A stretch of 64,000 nt of DNA from an uncultured Thalassolituus sp. (GCF_950066645.1 NZ_CATMFB010000007.1:62001-126000), one strand, 5' to 3'. Counted from the stretch's first letter, positions 48,313-58,937 are shown. Numbers and translations are program-made. The notes: generated by a model from the sequence alone, not told the origin.

Positions 48313-50031
48313 TCAGCTGGTACTGAGTTTTTTCAGAGAGCGGGCCAGCACACTGACCCGTTCTCCGGTTTCCTGCACCAGCGTCTGGATCTGTGTTGCG
48401 GATTCTCCCGTCCGGGTCGCAAGGTTGCGTACTTCATCTGCAACTACAGCGAATCCGCGACCTGCTTCTCCTGCCCGGGCAGCTTCGATCGCAGCGTTGA
48501 GTGCCAGCAGGTTGGTCTGGGCAGAAATGTCATTAATCACTTTAATGATTTCAGAAATTTTCTCGCTGGACGCCAGTACCTGGCTCATTTCCTGATCGGT
48601 TACCCGGGATGCTTCAACTTTCGAGGTAACATCCAGGCCATAAATCACGATCTGTTTGACTTCGTTCACGCTGTTTTTAATTGGGCAGACAGACAGATTC
48701 ATCCAGCATTTTTTATCACCGGCGGCATTCAGAGAATACTCACCGTTTACCTGTTCGCCTCGCAGCACGCGACCAAATTCACGCTCACCTATAATGGCAC
48801 TGAGTTTACCTAATCGCTCCGCGGCTTCTTCTGGTTTACCGTAGCCCAGAATCTGGGTCATCAGAGGGTTAAGCGTCTGAAGGTGGCCGTTGGGGCTCCA
48901 CTCACTGACAGCCGTTGTTGCCTCAATGCCCTCAACCCGTTTGGTGAATTCGAGCGAACGACTTTTTGTGTCAGTGATGTCTACCTGCACGGACACAAAG
49001 TTTTTTATCCATCCTGAGCTGTCGAAGACAGGGTCGACAGAGAGAGCGGTCCAGTAGGGCGTGCCATCTCTGTGGTAGTTGAGGATTTCTGTGTAGAAGC
49101 CTTCCTCGTTGCGAAGTTTTTCGCGGATAAAAGCAACGGTTTCCGGGTTGGTGTGTTTTCCCTGAAGAAAACTGCCGGGAGATTTACCTGTGATTTCTTC
49201 GCGGCTATAGCCTGTTTTATTCAGGAAGGCGTTGTTTGCATAGACGATCTTCCCTTCGGAGTCGGTGATGACGATGGAGTTGCTGCTGCAATCACTGACC
49301 ATAGAGATCATCTGTACTTTTTTCTGAGTCTTTATGCTAGCGGTGATGTCGAGCGCGATCTTGATCACTTTGACCACGTTTCCGCGGTCATCTTTGATTG
49401 GCGTGTAGGTCGCCCTGAGCCAGATCTCGCTGCCGTCGCGACGGAAGCGGCGGAACTCACCATCGCTGGCTTTACCTTTGGCCAGCTGTTCCCAGAATTC
49501 TTTGTAGCCGGGTTGTTGCGCTTCTGTTTCGTCGACGAACATCCGGTGATGTTTGCCAGCGACTTCGGCAAGACTGTAGCCCATGGCTTTCTGAAAGAGC
49601 TCGTTGGCTGAAATAATTGTGCCGTCAGGTGAAAATTCGATCATTGCCGCCGTTTGGTTGATCGCTTTCAACGCCCCGGTAGCCGTTTCACCCGCATCGG
49701 GTTTGCGGGCGTGTAGTTGTATTATCCATTGCCTGAGGCCCTGGCCTGGCTTGTGTACGGGCGTAGCCACGAGTTCGACGCGGTCATTGCCAATGGCGAT
49801 AAGGCCTGTGTGTCTGAAGGCTTCCTGGCGACGTATCAGTTTGTTAAGCGGTTCGTCTGATTCTGCGGTAAACAGATCATTCACTGTTTTGTTGTTGAGA
49901 TCTGTATCGCCGAACTTGCCCGAAAACATGGGGCTGGCCTTGATAATCCTGCCTTCAGGGGTCAATTCAGCCATCGCGCTGCCCTGCCACAGGGCGTTAA
50001 ACACATCTCGGTCATGAGAAGAGAAAATCAT
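48313..50031 (-). CDS. Soluble PAS-domain methyl-accepting chemotaxis protein (BdlA-like)
   Basis: Several PAS repeats ([32 protein letters not shown]) then the MCP tip [40 protein letters not shown]; no TM segment visible. Confidence 0.93.
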   Translation of the reverse strand: MIFSSHDRDVFNALWQGSAMAELTPEGRIIKASPMFSGKFGDTDLNNKTVNDLFTAESDEPLNKLIRRQEAFRHTGLIAIGNDRVELVATPVHKPGQGLRQWIIQLHARKPDAGETATGALKAINQTAAMIEFSPDGTIISANELFQKAMGYSLAEVAGKHHRMFVDETEAQQPGYKEFWEQLAKGKASDGEFRRFRRDGSEIWLRATYTPIKDDRGNVVKVIKIALDITASIKTQKKVQMISMVSDCSSNSIVITDSEGKIVYANNAFLNKTGYSREEITGKSPGSFLQGKHTNPETVAFIREKLRNEEGFYTEILNYHRDGTPYWTALSVDPVFDSSGWIKNFVSVQVDITDTKSRSLEFTKRVEGIEATTAVSEWSPNGHLQTLNPLMTQILGYGKPEEAAERLGKLSAIIGEREFGRVLRGEQVNGEYSLNAAGDKKCWMNLSVCPIKNSVNEVKQIVIYGLDVTSKVEASRVTDQEMSQVLASSEKISEIIKVINDISAQTNLLALNAAIEAARAGEAGRGFAVVADEVRNLATRTGESATQIQTLVQETGERVSVLARSLKKLSTS

Positions 50032-50074
50032 CGGAACAATCTCACCAGTCAGCCATATCGCTACAGCTTTCAGA

Positions 50075-51895
50075 TTAGTTCACAGAATGAGAGTTCTCCA
50101 ACTGGGACGGCTCGGTTTCTATCCGGTCTCTGCCATTCTGTTTCGCGCGGTAGAGCAACGCGTCCGCGCGATTGATGAGGTCTAGCCCTGACGTACCTGA
50201 TTCAGGAATCGTCGTTATCAAACCAAAACTGGCGGTGAGTCTGGTTTCGTGGCCATCACTGGTGACGGGGGTATTCCTCAGAGCTGTTGCAATCGCCTCC
50301 GCCGTAAGCAGTGCTTTTTCATGTGGTGTGTCTTCCAGCAGAATCACAAACTCTTCGCCGCCAAGGCGAGCTGCGGTGCTGGAGGTCTCCGGGATCTCTG
50401 CCTGTATTCTTCTGGCTACTTCGACCAGACACGCATCTCCGAACGGGTGTCCATAGGTATCGTTGATCTGTTTGAAGTGGTCGATATCGGCAATCATCAA
50501 CGATAGTGGCGTGGCTGTGTTCCGTGACTGAATCAGGCTGTTTTCCAGTCGCTGATCAAGGTGTCTGCGGTTACTCAGGCCTGTCAGTGGGTCGGTCAGG
50601 CTCATGTGCCGCAGTTTATCGTTCGCTTCTTCCAGATCCCGGGTGCGCTCCTGAACGAGATTGTCCAGCTCTTTGTTGAGGGTCTTCTCGGTGGTCAGTA
50701 ACTGCTTCTGCGCATTCATCGTCGCCCGCTGAGCCTGAATGCGCAGCTTCTGTTCCCGATCAATGCGCTGAGACAGTGCCAGCGCATAGAAGACTGCCAT
50801 GAGCAGGATACCAATGTCTGCAGCATGGTGAGTCAGCAGGCTGGGCTCTATCCAGCCGCTTTTGCCTGCGATATACAGAATGACGCCAATACCTGCAAAG
50901 ATGGTAGCGCCCCCGCTGTAATAGGCGGGTTCATAATGATCGAGCATCCGGCGTACCTGGATGGTGATCACCACGATTACCGTCGATGAGGACAGTACGG
51001 TCATCAGACGAATCATAAAGCCGTAATCAAGTACTGAGATCAGGCAGAGTGCGGTGGCACAGGCGAACGTGAGACCCTGAGCTGCCATGGCATATCCCGG
51101 ACGCGATGCTCTGACGCTCAGGGCGGTCAGGATAAACGACAACGCAGACATCAGTGCCAGTGCGTAGCTGACCAGAATCATAGTGTCGGCGTACAGGCGG
51201 TAGGTCGACCCGAAGTAGGTATGGGGCAGTCCCTGTAGTCCCGCGAGCGTCAGTGTCGAGAACAGAATAAACAGCGAATAAAGCAGGAAGCCCCGTTCCC
51301 GCAGCTGCAGAAACACCATGAACTGATAAATACCTATGCCGAGTAACGCGCCCAACAGCAGCACCTGAAAGGCAATCAGTGCCGTGGTCTGGCCGGTGTA
51401 GTGGGAGACATCCATGATTGCCAGAGGCACATTGAGGCTACCGGAGGTTTCTACCCGAAGCAGAACAGGAAGCGTTTCTCCTGCGGCCAGATCCAGGGGA
51501 ATCGCAATGTTGGGTGCCAGCAGCGTCTGGCCGTTCAGTGGGCGTTGATCACCTGCAGATGCCAGCAGGCTGCTGTGTTCTGCGGTGCCCGTCCAGACGT
51601 CCACCTGATCCAGCAGAGGATTGGCAATTTCGAGTACCAGGTGACGGGCCTGCGGTGCGGTGTTTTTCAGTTCGAAACGAACCCAGAGAGGTGTCTTATC
51701 GAAACCAAAGGCGAGCGTGCCTCCGGACACTTCCCATGACTCGCTGGCGTCAGGCAGAGTATGGCTGTCGCGCCTGACATGCAGGTACTGGAGCCCTTCT
51801 GCCAGGCGCAACGAATGCACCTGAGCAGGGACTTCAATGACGCTGGAAAGTGCGGGCATGGCCAGAACCAGCAGGAAAAGTAGAAATCCTTTCAT
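50075..51895 (-). CDS. Diguanylate cyclase with 7TMR-DISM sensory module
   Basis: [16 protein letters not shown]...[21 protein letters not shown] (GGEEF active site); DISM-type extracellular domain plus 7 TM region. Confidence 0.94.
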   Translation of the reverse strand: MKGFLLFLLVLAMPALSSVIEVPAQVHSLRLAEGLQYLHVRRDSHTLPDASESWEVSGGTLAFGFDKTPLWVRFELKNTAPQARHLVLEIANPLLDQVDVWTGTAEHSSLLASAGDQRPLNGQTLLAPNIAIPLDLAAGETLPVLLRVETSGSLNVPLAIMDVSHYTGQTTALIAFQVLLLGALLGIGIYQFMVFLQLRERGFLLYSLFILFSTLTLAGLQGLPHTYFGSTYRLYADTMILVSYALALMSALSFILTALSVRASRPGYAMAAQGLTFACATALCLISVLDYGFMIRLMTVLSSSTVIVVITIQVRRMLDHYEPAYYSGGATIFAGIGVILYIAGKSGWIEPSLLTHHAADIGILLMAVFYALALSQRIDREQKLRIQAQRATMNAQKQLLTTEKTLNKELDNLVQERTRDLEEANDKLRHMSLTDPLTGLSNRRHLDQRLENSLIQSRNTATPLSLMIADIDHFKQINDTYGHPFGDACLVEVARRIQAEIPETSSTAARLGGEEFVILLEDTPHEKALLTAEAIATALRNTPVTSDGHETRLTASFGLITTIPESGTSGLDLINRADALLYRAKQNGRDRIETEPSQLENSHSVN

Positions 51896-52041
51896 GAAAA
51901 TGCCTGTAAAACGTTCTCTTTCAGTGTAGACGGGGTGAGCAGACCTGATGGCTGAAACACTTATATTTAACAGGCCTCTTGACCTGCGAGTAACTCAAAG
52001 GTTTATTCTGGCTCACAGATCAACGGGATAGGGTAAGTATT

Positions 52042-52461
52042 ATGTCTGCAAGTTTGCGTGTACAGCAGGTTGCGACCCGCTTTTCGGTCAATGCCGATAC
52101 TGTCCGTCACTATGTGCGGATCGGCCTGGTTCAGCCAGGTAAAGATGATTCGGGGTATCACAGATTTAATGACGAAGATCTGAAAGTACTGGGATTTATT
52201 CTGAACGCCCGGGAGTTGGGTTTCACGCTTGATGACATCCGACAGCTTCTCGATGACGCCGGACGGGGAGAATCTCCGTGCCCACACGCCCGTGAGTTAA
52301 TTGAACTGCGGCTGTCACAGGCCCGGCAGAAGCTTGCGTCGCTTGAATCTCTGGTGCGGCGCATGGAAGACGCCACCCGTGCCTGGGAGGGCATGCCGGA
52401 CTGTGAGCCCTGCGGCGAACATATCTGCCACCTGATTGAAGGAGCACAACATGAGTCATGA
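52042..52461 (+). CDS. MerR-family transcriptional regulator, metal-type
   Basis: RVQQVATRFSVNADTVRHYVRIGLVQPGKDDSGYHRFNDEDLKVLGFILNARELGFTLDDIRQLL; C-terminal Cys cluster PDCEPCGEHICHL. Confidence 0.92.
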   Translation: MSASLRVQQVATRFSVNADTVRHYVRIGLVQPGKDDSGYHRFNDEDLKVLGFILNARELGFTLDDIRQLLDDAGRGESPCPHARELIELRLSQARQKLASLESLVRRMEDATRAWEGMPDCEPCGEHICHLIEGAQHES

Positions 52462-53710
52462 TCAGAAACCCTCCTGCTGCGGCGGTGGGAGCGAAAGCGG
52501 TACAAAGGATAAAAGCAGTACAACGCAGGAAACCACAGGCTGTTGTGCAGAGAAGCCAGTGACGAAGAGCAGTTGCTGCAGCACTGAGCCGGTTGAATCC
52601 TCTCACTGTGCGACCACTCAACCCTCGGCAGCAGGCAGTTGTTGTGGCTCTGCTGCAACGCAGGAAGATGCTGGAGGCTGCTGCGCCCCAGAGGGTAAGC
52701 AATCACGCGACTGGATCATGTGGAGCTGTCTGCCAGCCGTGATTCTTGGTTACGCCGGCTATCTGCTGGTCGGTCATGACGGTACGGTTCCGGATTGGTT
52801 GGGCACCATGTTTCACACCAGTTACGAGATGGTCAACGCCATGTGGTGGGGCATTCTCTCGGCTGCGTTTTTCGTCGGTATTCTTGGCAGGATTCCCCGC
52901 GAGCTGGTCATGTCTGTGCTGGGTAAGGGCGGAAGTAAGCGGGGGGTCTTCCGGGCAACCGTCGCTGGCCTGATGCTGGACCTGTGTAATCACGGCATTC
53001 TGATGGTTGGCATGAAACTGTACGAACGGGGCGCAAGTATCGGTCAGGTGATGGCATTTCTGATCGCAAGCCCCTGGAATTCACTGACACTGACACTCAT
53101 TCTGGTGGGCCTGATCGGCTTGCAATGGACCTTGCTCTTTATCGCAGCATCCATGGTGATTGCCTGGGTGAGTGGCTGGATTTTTGACCGACTGGTCGAT
53201 CGCGGAACACTGCCCGAAAACCCAAACAGTGCAGATTTTACTCAGGTCGCTTTCTGGCCGACTTTGAAGGACACCTGGGGTGCCAACGACTGGTCTCCGC
53301 GTGCGTTGCTGTTGATGTTCTGGCAGGGCCTGAAGGAATCTAAGATGGTGCTGCGTTGGGTGGTGTTTGGCGTTGTGCTGGTGGCGCTTATTCGTGCGTT
53401 TGTTCCCCCCGAGAGCTTTGGTGTGTGGTTCGGGGCCAGTATGACAGGGCTGCTGTTGACTCTGTTGGCAACCACTCTGATTGAGGTCTGTTCGGAAGGC
53501 TCAAGCCCGATTGCAGCAGACCTGTTCAATCGTGCGGGTGCTCCGGGTAACGCCTTTACCTTTCTGATGGCAGGGGCGGCCACCGATTACACTGAGATCA
53601 TGGCTCTCAAAGAAACGACCCGCAGCTGGAAGATTGCCCTGTTTCTGCCGTTGGTAACGGTACCGCAAGTGCTTCTTATCGGTTGGTTGATGAATACTTA
53701 CGGCCTTTAA
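52436..53710 (+). CDS. Permease (ArsP/DUF318 type, SO_0444-like efflux) with Cys-rich N-terminus
   Basis: N-terminus with repeated CC pairs (SCCGGG, GCCAE, SCCSTE, SCCGS, GCCAP), then multi-TM permease; start overlaps the MerR gene. Confidence 0.88.
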   Translation: MKEHNMSHDQKPSCCGGGSESGTKDKSSTTQETTGCCAEKPVTKSSCCSTEPVESSHCATTQPSAAGSCCGSAATQEDAGGCCAPEGKQSRDWIMWSCLPAVILGYAGYLLVGHDGTVPDWLGTMFHTSYEMVNAMWWGILSAAFFVGILGRIPRELVMSVLGKGGSKRGVFRATVAGLMLDLCNHGILMVGMKLYERGASIGQVMAFLIASPWNSLTLTLILVGLIGLQWTLLFIAASMVIAWVSGWIFDRLVDRGTLPENPNSADFTQVAFWPTLKDTWGANDWSPRALLLMFWQGLKESKMVLRWVVFGVVLVALIRAFVPPESFGVWFGASMTGLLLTLLATTLIEVCSEGSSPIAADLFNRAGAPGNAFTFLMAGAATDYTEIMALKETTRSWKIALFLPLVTVPQVLLIGWLMNTYGL

Positions 53711-53784
53711 CTTGCTATAGGTTTTACGCTCGGGATATTCTGTATAGGTTTTGAATAACTTGTGTTTAATATTCCGGGTGTAAC

Positions 53785-54363
53785 ATGTCGATAAAAACGT
53801 CCCTGTCTTTACTCGCCTCGTCGGTGATCATCGCTTCATGCAGCTCCCTGGATGTCAATCATGCTGATGGTCGCGAGCCCGCATTAATCCCGCAGGAGTT
53901 CTTCAACGGGAAGCTTTGTGCCGACGGCGTTGTGCGGGACCGTTCAGGCGCCGAAATACGCCACTTTAATGCGGTTCTGTACGGCAGCTGGAATGATCTG
54001 GGTGAAGGAACCCTTGATGAGGTGTTCTATTTTTACGATGAGCCCGGGGCAGCGCCTGTCGAAGAAACCCGGATCTGGACGTTCTCACCTGTCACCACGG
54101 AAGAGGGGCCAGCACTGCAGGCGAGCGCGGGTGATGTCCCTGAACCTACTCTGATGCGTTGGGCAGGTAACGCAATTTCCATGAGCTACACACTGCGCTA
54201 CGGCGAACCGGGAGACACCATCGATCTGCATATGGATGACTGGATGTTTCAGGTGGCGGACGGGGTAGTCGTTAATGAAACCCGTATGTCCAAGTTTGGT
54301 CTGCATGTGGGCCAGATCTTACTGGTGATGCGCAAGGTGCCAGAATCGCATTCCTGTCTCTGA
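53785..54363 (+). CDS. DUF3833-like lipoprotein
   Basis: MSIKTSLSLLASSVIIASC|SS lipobox; PALIPQEFFNGKLCADGVVRDRSGAEIRHFNAVLYGSWNDLGEGTLDEVFYFYDE. Confidence 0.85.
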   Translation: MSIKTSLSLLASSVIIASCSSLDVNHADGREPALIPQEFFNGKLCADGVVRDRSGAEIRHFNAVLYGSWNDLGEGTLDEVFYFYDEPGAAPVEETRIWTFSPVTTEEGPALQASAGDVPEPTLMRWAGNAISMSYTLRYGEPGDTIDLHMDDWMFQVADGVVVNETRMSKFGLHVGQILLVMRKVPESHSCL

Positions 54364-54378
54364 TTTGGTTTGTAGTGA

Positions 54379-54969
54379 CTATCGGGCTGGCGGCATAACA
54401 AAGCGATTGATTATGCCCACCGCAACGGGAGCAAGTTCCATCAGGGTGTGCGCTCTGTCGTCAATCAGAGTGTGAAGAATCAGTTCGTTGATACCAGCAA
54501 CCATAACGATTGCACAGTTCTGATCTATTGCCTGAAGACTCTCGCCATGCCGGCGCCGATCATCGACCTGTTGCACCAGAAACGCGGCAAATGTCTCGGC
54601 GATCTGGCGGCGCGCTTTCAGTCCTTCAAGCCCCATTGAGCTGGTTTCAATATAGAGGGCTTTCATCAGCGGGGGTTGTGAGTGGATAAAGCTCAGGTAC
54701 GCATCCGTGACCCTCTCGACGGTCTCCTGCCAGTCTGACGAATTCTGAACCGCTGTCAGCACCACCCGCATCATACGGACACTGGTGTCAGCAGCCAGGG
54801 CGAGCAGGCATTCATCCTTGTTGGCGAAGTGTTGGTAAAAGGTACGTCGGGATACCCGTGCTGCCGCGGTGATATCCGTCAGTGTGACTTCCCGGTACGG
54901 TTTGCGGCCGAGGCTGTCGGTCAACCCCTCCAGCAGGCGTTCACGATGGTCCGTTGCTGCTTTTACCAT
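54379..54969 (-). CDS. TetR/AcrR family transcriptional regulator
   Basis: LGRKPYREVTLTDITAAARVSRRTFYQHFANKDECLLALAAD. Confidence 0.92.
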   Translation of the reverse strand: MVKAATDHRERLLEGLTDSLGRKPYREVTLTDITAAARVSRRTFYQHFANKDECLLALAADTSVRMMRVVLTAVQNSSDWQETVERVTDAYLSFIHSQPPLMKALYIETSSMGLEGLKARRQIAETFAAFLVQQVDDRRRHGESLQAIDQNCAIVMVAGINELILHTLIDDRAHTLMELAPVAVGIINRFVMPPAR

Positions 54970-55006
54970 TCAACTTCTCCTTTCTTGATGACATCAGCTT
55001 AGCATT

Positions 55007-55024
55007 TGGTACTTGACAGTACCA
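55007..55024. promoter_or_regulatory. Candidate TetR operator 1
   Basis: TGGTAC-TTGACA-GTACCA; the spacer is a consensus -35 hexamer. Confidence 0.65.
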
Positions 55025-55040
55025 GTGTGGCTGATTAATT

Positions 55041-55060
55041 TTGGTACTGACTGGTACCAA
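55041..55060. promoter_or_regulatory. Candidate TetR operator 2
   Basis: TTGGTAC-TGACTG-GTACCAA; same half-site as operator 1, centres ~35 bp apart. Confidence 0.65.
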
Positions 55061-55072
55061 TGAGAATTCACT

Positions 55073-56284
55073 ATGGCTCCCGATTACCCCGAAAGACACG
55101 GAATTGACCTTCCGGTGGCGCGCAGAATCGCATCTCCTCTGTTGTGGCTGATCCGCGATAAACGCCGCGCAGAACCGGATGCCGCCGAATGGACCCGCAT
55201 GGGACTGGCGTTGCTGAAAGGCGACCCTCTGGCAGATCGTGTCGTGGATTATTTTTCACAGGTCGGGCATCGCGAAGGATGGGGTGAAATGGAGATTGCC
55301 GCCCAGGGGCGCTGGCACGAGCTGGCCCCAGACAGCGCTGTCCGGACCTTGTTTTCACATTGTACGCACGCCCCCGGCTGGGTCGATGAAGACGCGATGG
55401 CTAGGGGAGCTAAGGTGGTTGCCCGTTCGGGGAAAACCGGCATGCGGATTCTGCGCGATTTTGGCCTGATGGCGGGGTATCAGGCCAGTGCCATTAACCA
55501 GACGCTGGTGAAAACCGGTGCTCTGGAAAAGGGGGCACAGCGCCGGGTAGCGGAAACGACCAAGTGGTGGATGGACTGTACGGCCGAAGGCGGTCTGACG
55601 CCGGGAGCGGCGGGGTTCAATACCACACTCAGAGTCAGGGTGATTCACGCGATGGTCCGGGAGCGTCTGCGTCAGCGCGAAGACTGGGATGCTCATTATC
55701 TGGGGCTGCCGGTTAACCAGCTCGATATGCAGGTCACCTGGCTGGCTTTCTCTGTCATGTTCCTGCTCGGGCAGCGGGTACTCGGTGTGCCTGTCACTCA
55801 ATCTGAGGCGGCAGATGTCATGGCGCTCTGGCGCTACATTGGCTGGCTGATGGGGGTTGATGAGAGTCTGTTGTGCGGGTCAGAGCAGGAAGGGCGGGTG
55901 GCGCTGTACCGGAATCTGCTCAGCCAGGCACAGGCCGATGGTACCTCAATACAGCTCGCCCGGGCACTGATGGATGAACCGCTGCAGCGTTACTACGGTG
56001 ATTTTCAGTGGTTACGGAGTCATTGGGACAAGCAGGTTCATCTGAGTATTATCCGTCTGTTTATCGGTTCCGAAGGCATGAGGGCTCTGGGGCTTCCGGG
56101 CTGGGTAGTGCCCTGGTATCCGATGGTATTTACTCCCTGCAACTTTCTGGCTCAGAGCGTTATCCGGCTTTTCCCCGGTGGGCGTGACTGGTTAGCCCGG
56201 CGGGGCCGCCGGGCTCAGGAAGAGATGCTGACGATTCTGTTCGGCAGTGCTCGTCCGGATATTATTCAGCTGGCAGAGCACTGA
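55073..56284 (+). CDS. MpaB-type (DUF2236) oxygenase family protein
   Basis: TLFSHCTHAPGWVDEDAMARGAKVVARSGKTGMRILRDFGLMAGYQASAINQTLVKTGALEKGAQRRVAETTKWWMDCTAEGGLTPGAAGFNTTLRVRVIHAMVRERL. Confidence 0.85.
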   Translation: MAPDYPERHGIDLPVARRIASPLLWLIRDKRRAEPDAAEWTRMGLALLKGDPLADRVVDYFSQVGHREGWGEMEIAAQGRWHELAPDSAVRTLFSHCTHAPGWVDEDAMARGAKVVARSGKTGMRILRDFGLMAGYQASAINQTLVKTGALEKGAQRRVAETTKWWMDCTAEGGLTPGAAGFNTTLRVRVIHAMVRERLRQREDWDAHYLGLPVNQLDMQVTWLAFSVMFLLGQRVLGVPVTQSEAADVMALWRYIGWLMGVDESLLCGSEQEGRVALYRNLLSQAQADGTSIQLARALMDEPLQRYYGDFQWLRSHWDKQVHLSIIRLFIGSEGMRALGLPGWVVPWYPMVFTPCNFLAQSVIRLFPGGRDWLARRGRRAQEEMLTILFGSARPDIIQLAEH

Positions 56285-57659
56285 TGACCCCCAGGGCCAG
56301 GGCTTCAATGCCAGCAGGGTCTGAGGTGGACGATGCTCCTTCGTTGTTGAAGGTGACACCTGTGCGCACCAGTACCAGTTCATGCTCGGGGATCATCATT
56401 ACAATCTGTCCCTGAAAGCCACGGAAGGCATAGGTCGACGCCGGAAGTTGCGGCCAGAAGCCCTGATCGGTGTTCAGCCAGATCTGGTAACCATAAAGCG
56501 GGTTCGCCGCTGAAGGTGTGAGCGTCTGGTTGATCCAGTCTTCAGACAACAACTGCTCACCGTTCCAGTTACCCCTGTTCAGATAAAGCTGTCCAAGGCG
56601 CGCCCAGTCACGTGTGGTCAGATAATGAAATGCACCGCCGACAGGCTGGCCGGTGGTATCGAATTCGATCACGGCGCTGTGAATATTCAGAGGCAGAAAC
56701 AATGCCTGCTGAATAAACCGGTAATAGTCTTCAAGAGAGCCTCCCACCTTGTCCTGCACCATGCTGGCGATCAGATTGCTGGCACCGGTCGAATAATTGA
56801 ACACGGTACCTGGCTCTGCGGTGAGGGACTGACTGGCATAATAGCCCGCCATATCCGGAACTTCGAACAGACCAAAGCCCTGATCCGGGTCGTTGCCCTG
56901 AGCGGCTTCGTTCCAGTCGAGGCCGGCGCTCATCTGTAGCAGATGTCGGAGTGTCACCGTGGCTTTGTCTGTGCCGGCCCATGCGCTGACCGGCGCCGTA
57001 TCGTCAGGATGCAGATCACCGCGGTCATAAATCAGGCCCGCCGCGGTCGAGGTAATGGTTTTCGCCATTGACCAGCTCAACAGCGGGCTGGCTGCATTTA
57101 CGTCGTCGTCATAACGCTCAGCAATAAGTTCGCCCTGATAAGCAACCGCAACCGACAGAGTGTTGCGGACACTGCTCTCCGGTTCTGCAAAAGCCAGTCC
57201 GATGCTTTCGTCGAGAAGTGGGTAATCAATATCGGACCTGAGGCGGTCAATACTGGCTTCGCCGGCTGGCCAGGGGGCGTGATAGTCCGTCTGAGGGGTG
57301 ATCAGGTTCACAGGGGCCTGGCGATCAAGATCGGCAAGGCTGGTGTCGTGAGTCAGAGTGCAGCCAATTCCTTCGCGGTAATAGGCAGTCTTTGCGTTGC
57401 GCGACCCGAACAGGCGATCGCGAACGGTCACCGTTTGCTGTCGTTCATCGATTTCAATTTTCCAGATTAACGGCAGAGGGCTGATCTGCGGCGCAATAAA
57501 ATCATCGCGCAACCGCGCTTCATTCAGGCCACTGACCCAGAGCCCTGAACACATGTATTTGGCTGCATAGCCGGTGCCAATGGGAATATCGTCAAGAATA
57601 CATCCGGAGAGCGTCATTGAGGCTGTCAGGGTGGCGAGCAGGCGCAGATGTGGAGTCAT
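56262..57659 (-). CDS. Serine hydrolase, class C beta-lactamase-like lipoprotein
   Basis: MTPHLRLLATLTASMTLSGC lipobox from an internal Met; LLSWSMAKTITSTAAGLIYDRGDLHPDD (SxxK), VTLRHLLQMSAGLDW. Confidence 0.88.
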   Translation of the reverse strand: MTPHLRLLATLTASMTLSGCILDDIPIGTGYAAKYMCSGLWVSGLNEARLRDDFIAPQISPLPLIWKIEIDERQQTVTVRDRLFGSRNAKTAYYREGIGCTLTHDTSLADLDRQAPVNLITPQTDYHAPWPAGEASIDRLRSDIDYPLLDESIGLAFAEPESSVRNTLSVAVAYQGELIAERYDDDVNAASPLLSWSMAKTITSTAAGLIYDRGDLHPDDTAPVSAWAGTDKATVTLRHLLQMSAGLDWNEAAQGNDPDQGFGLFEVPDMAGYYASQSLTAEPGTVFNYSTGASNLIASMVQDKVGGSLEDYYRFIQQALFLPLNIHSAVIEFDTTGQPVGGAFHYLTTRDWARLGQLYLNRGNWNGEQLLSEDWINQTLTPSAANPLYGYQIWLNTDQGFWPQLPASTYAFRGFQGQIVMMIPEHELVLVRTGVTFNNEGASSTSDPAGIEALALGVISALPAE

Positions 57660-57846
57660 GCAGAATATCACTTTGTTATTGTTATCAGCCGAGTGTCCCA
57701 CGTCGGGGCGCCAAGCCACAATGCCATCCGATGCCAATATCCGGACGACTGTTGCATATCCGCAACACTCTGGTGGCGGGGCAGTATTGAAATCCGGAGT
57801 GAATTCACTGATTCTGGAATGCTGTCATCTCTGGTTGGAAACTATC

Positions 57847-58899
57847 TTGAAACACCTTCTGATATTTTTTACTGCCACTCTGCTGGCCTCGGGCTGTGCT
57901 GCACTGCCGCTGGAGGGAAGTCGTCCCGCGCACCATCTGGAAGACGGCACCTTTGTGAATACCGACGGTGTGGCCATCAATAAAAGTTTCAGCGATCTTA
58001 TTCGCTGGAACTGGGAACGCACTGAGCCCGAGCGATCAGAATTTCCGGTGCGTTTCCCAGAGCCGGAATCGCTCAGAGGAGAGGAACTGCACCAGATTAC
58101 CTGGATTGGGCACAGTACGTTCCTGATACAGTCCGGAGGTTTTAATGTGCTGACAGATCCGCACTTCAGTGAGCGTGCCTCGCCTTTTTCGTTCGCTGGG
58201 CCGTTGCGCGTTGTACCTCCGGCGGTTGCCCTGGACGATCTGCCGGATATTCATGCCGTCGTGATATCGCACAACCATTATGACCACCTGGATGAGCAGA
58301 CGGTACGCCAGCTGGTTGCCCGGCAGCCCGATCATCCTCCCCGGTTTTTCGTTCCTCTGAAACTGGGTGAGTGGTTCCGGGATCTGGGGGTAGAGAGCGT
58401 GGTTGAACTCGACTGGTGGCAGAGTGCCGGACTTGGCAACCTGAAGATTCATGCGGTCCCGGTCAGGCATTGGTCAGCCCGCGGACTGTTTGACCGCAAT
58501 ACCTCGTTGTGGGCGGGTTGGGTTCTCGACTTTCCCCGTCAGCGGATTGTGCATGTCGGAGACAGCGGATACAGCGCAGATTTTCCCGCCATTGCTGAGC
58601 GCTTTCCCGGGATTGATCTGGCGTTGATTCCGGTGGGTGCTTACGACCCCCGCTGGTTTATGAAGGACGCCCATATGGACCCGGATGAAGCTGTTCAGGT
58701 TTTCAAAGACCTGAAGGCTACGCGGGCGATAGGAATGCATTGGGGGACTTTTATTCTGACCGACGAAGAAATGACGGCGCCACCGGAACGTCTTCGCGCT
58801 GCAATGCGTCGTGAGGAACTGCCACTGGACAGTTTTGTGGTTTTCCAGCATGGCGAAACACAACCGCTGTCTGAGAAAAAACAGGACGACGTCCGATAA
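57847..58899 (+). CDS. MBL-fold metallohydrolase lipoprotein (NAPE-PLD/UlaG-like)
   Basis: TTG start gives (M)KHLLIFFTATLLASGC lipobox; ITWIGHSTFLIQSGGFNVLTDPHFSERASPFSFAGPLRVVPP; SHNHYDHLD. Confidence 0.88.
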   Translation: MKHLLIFFTATLLASGCAALPLEGSRPAHHLEDGTFVNTDGVAINKSFSDLIRWNWERTEPERSEFPVRFPEPESLRGEELHQITWIGHSTFLIQSGGFNVLTDPHFSERASPFSFAGPLRVVPPAVALDDLPDIHAVVISHNHYDHLDEQTVRQLVARQPDHPPRFFVPLKLGEWFRDLGVESVVELDWWQSAGLGNLKIHAVPVRHWSARGLFDRNTSLWAGWVLDFPRQRIVHVGDSGYSADFPAIAERFPGIDLALIPVGAYDPRWFMKDAHMDPDEAVQVFKDLKATRAIGMHWGTFILTDEEMTAPPERLRAAMRREELPLDSFVVFQHGETQPLSEKKQDDVR

Positions 58900-58914
58900 C
58901 GTCGTCCTGTTTCA
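58879..58914. terminator. Bidirectional terminator overlapping the MBL stop codon
   Basis: AAACAGGACGACGT-CCGATA-ACGTCGTCCTGTTT; contains the TAA stop in the loop/stem. Confidence 0.7.
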
Positions 58915-58937
58915 CTGCATCAGAAGTGCGCCGCAGG

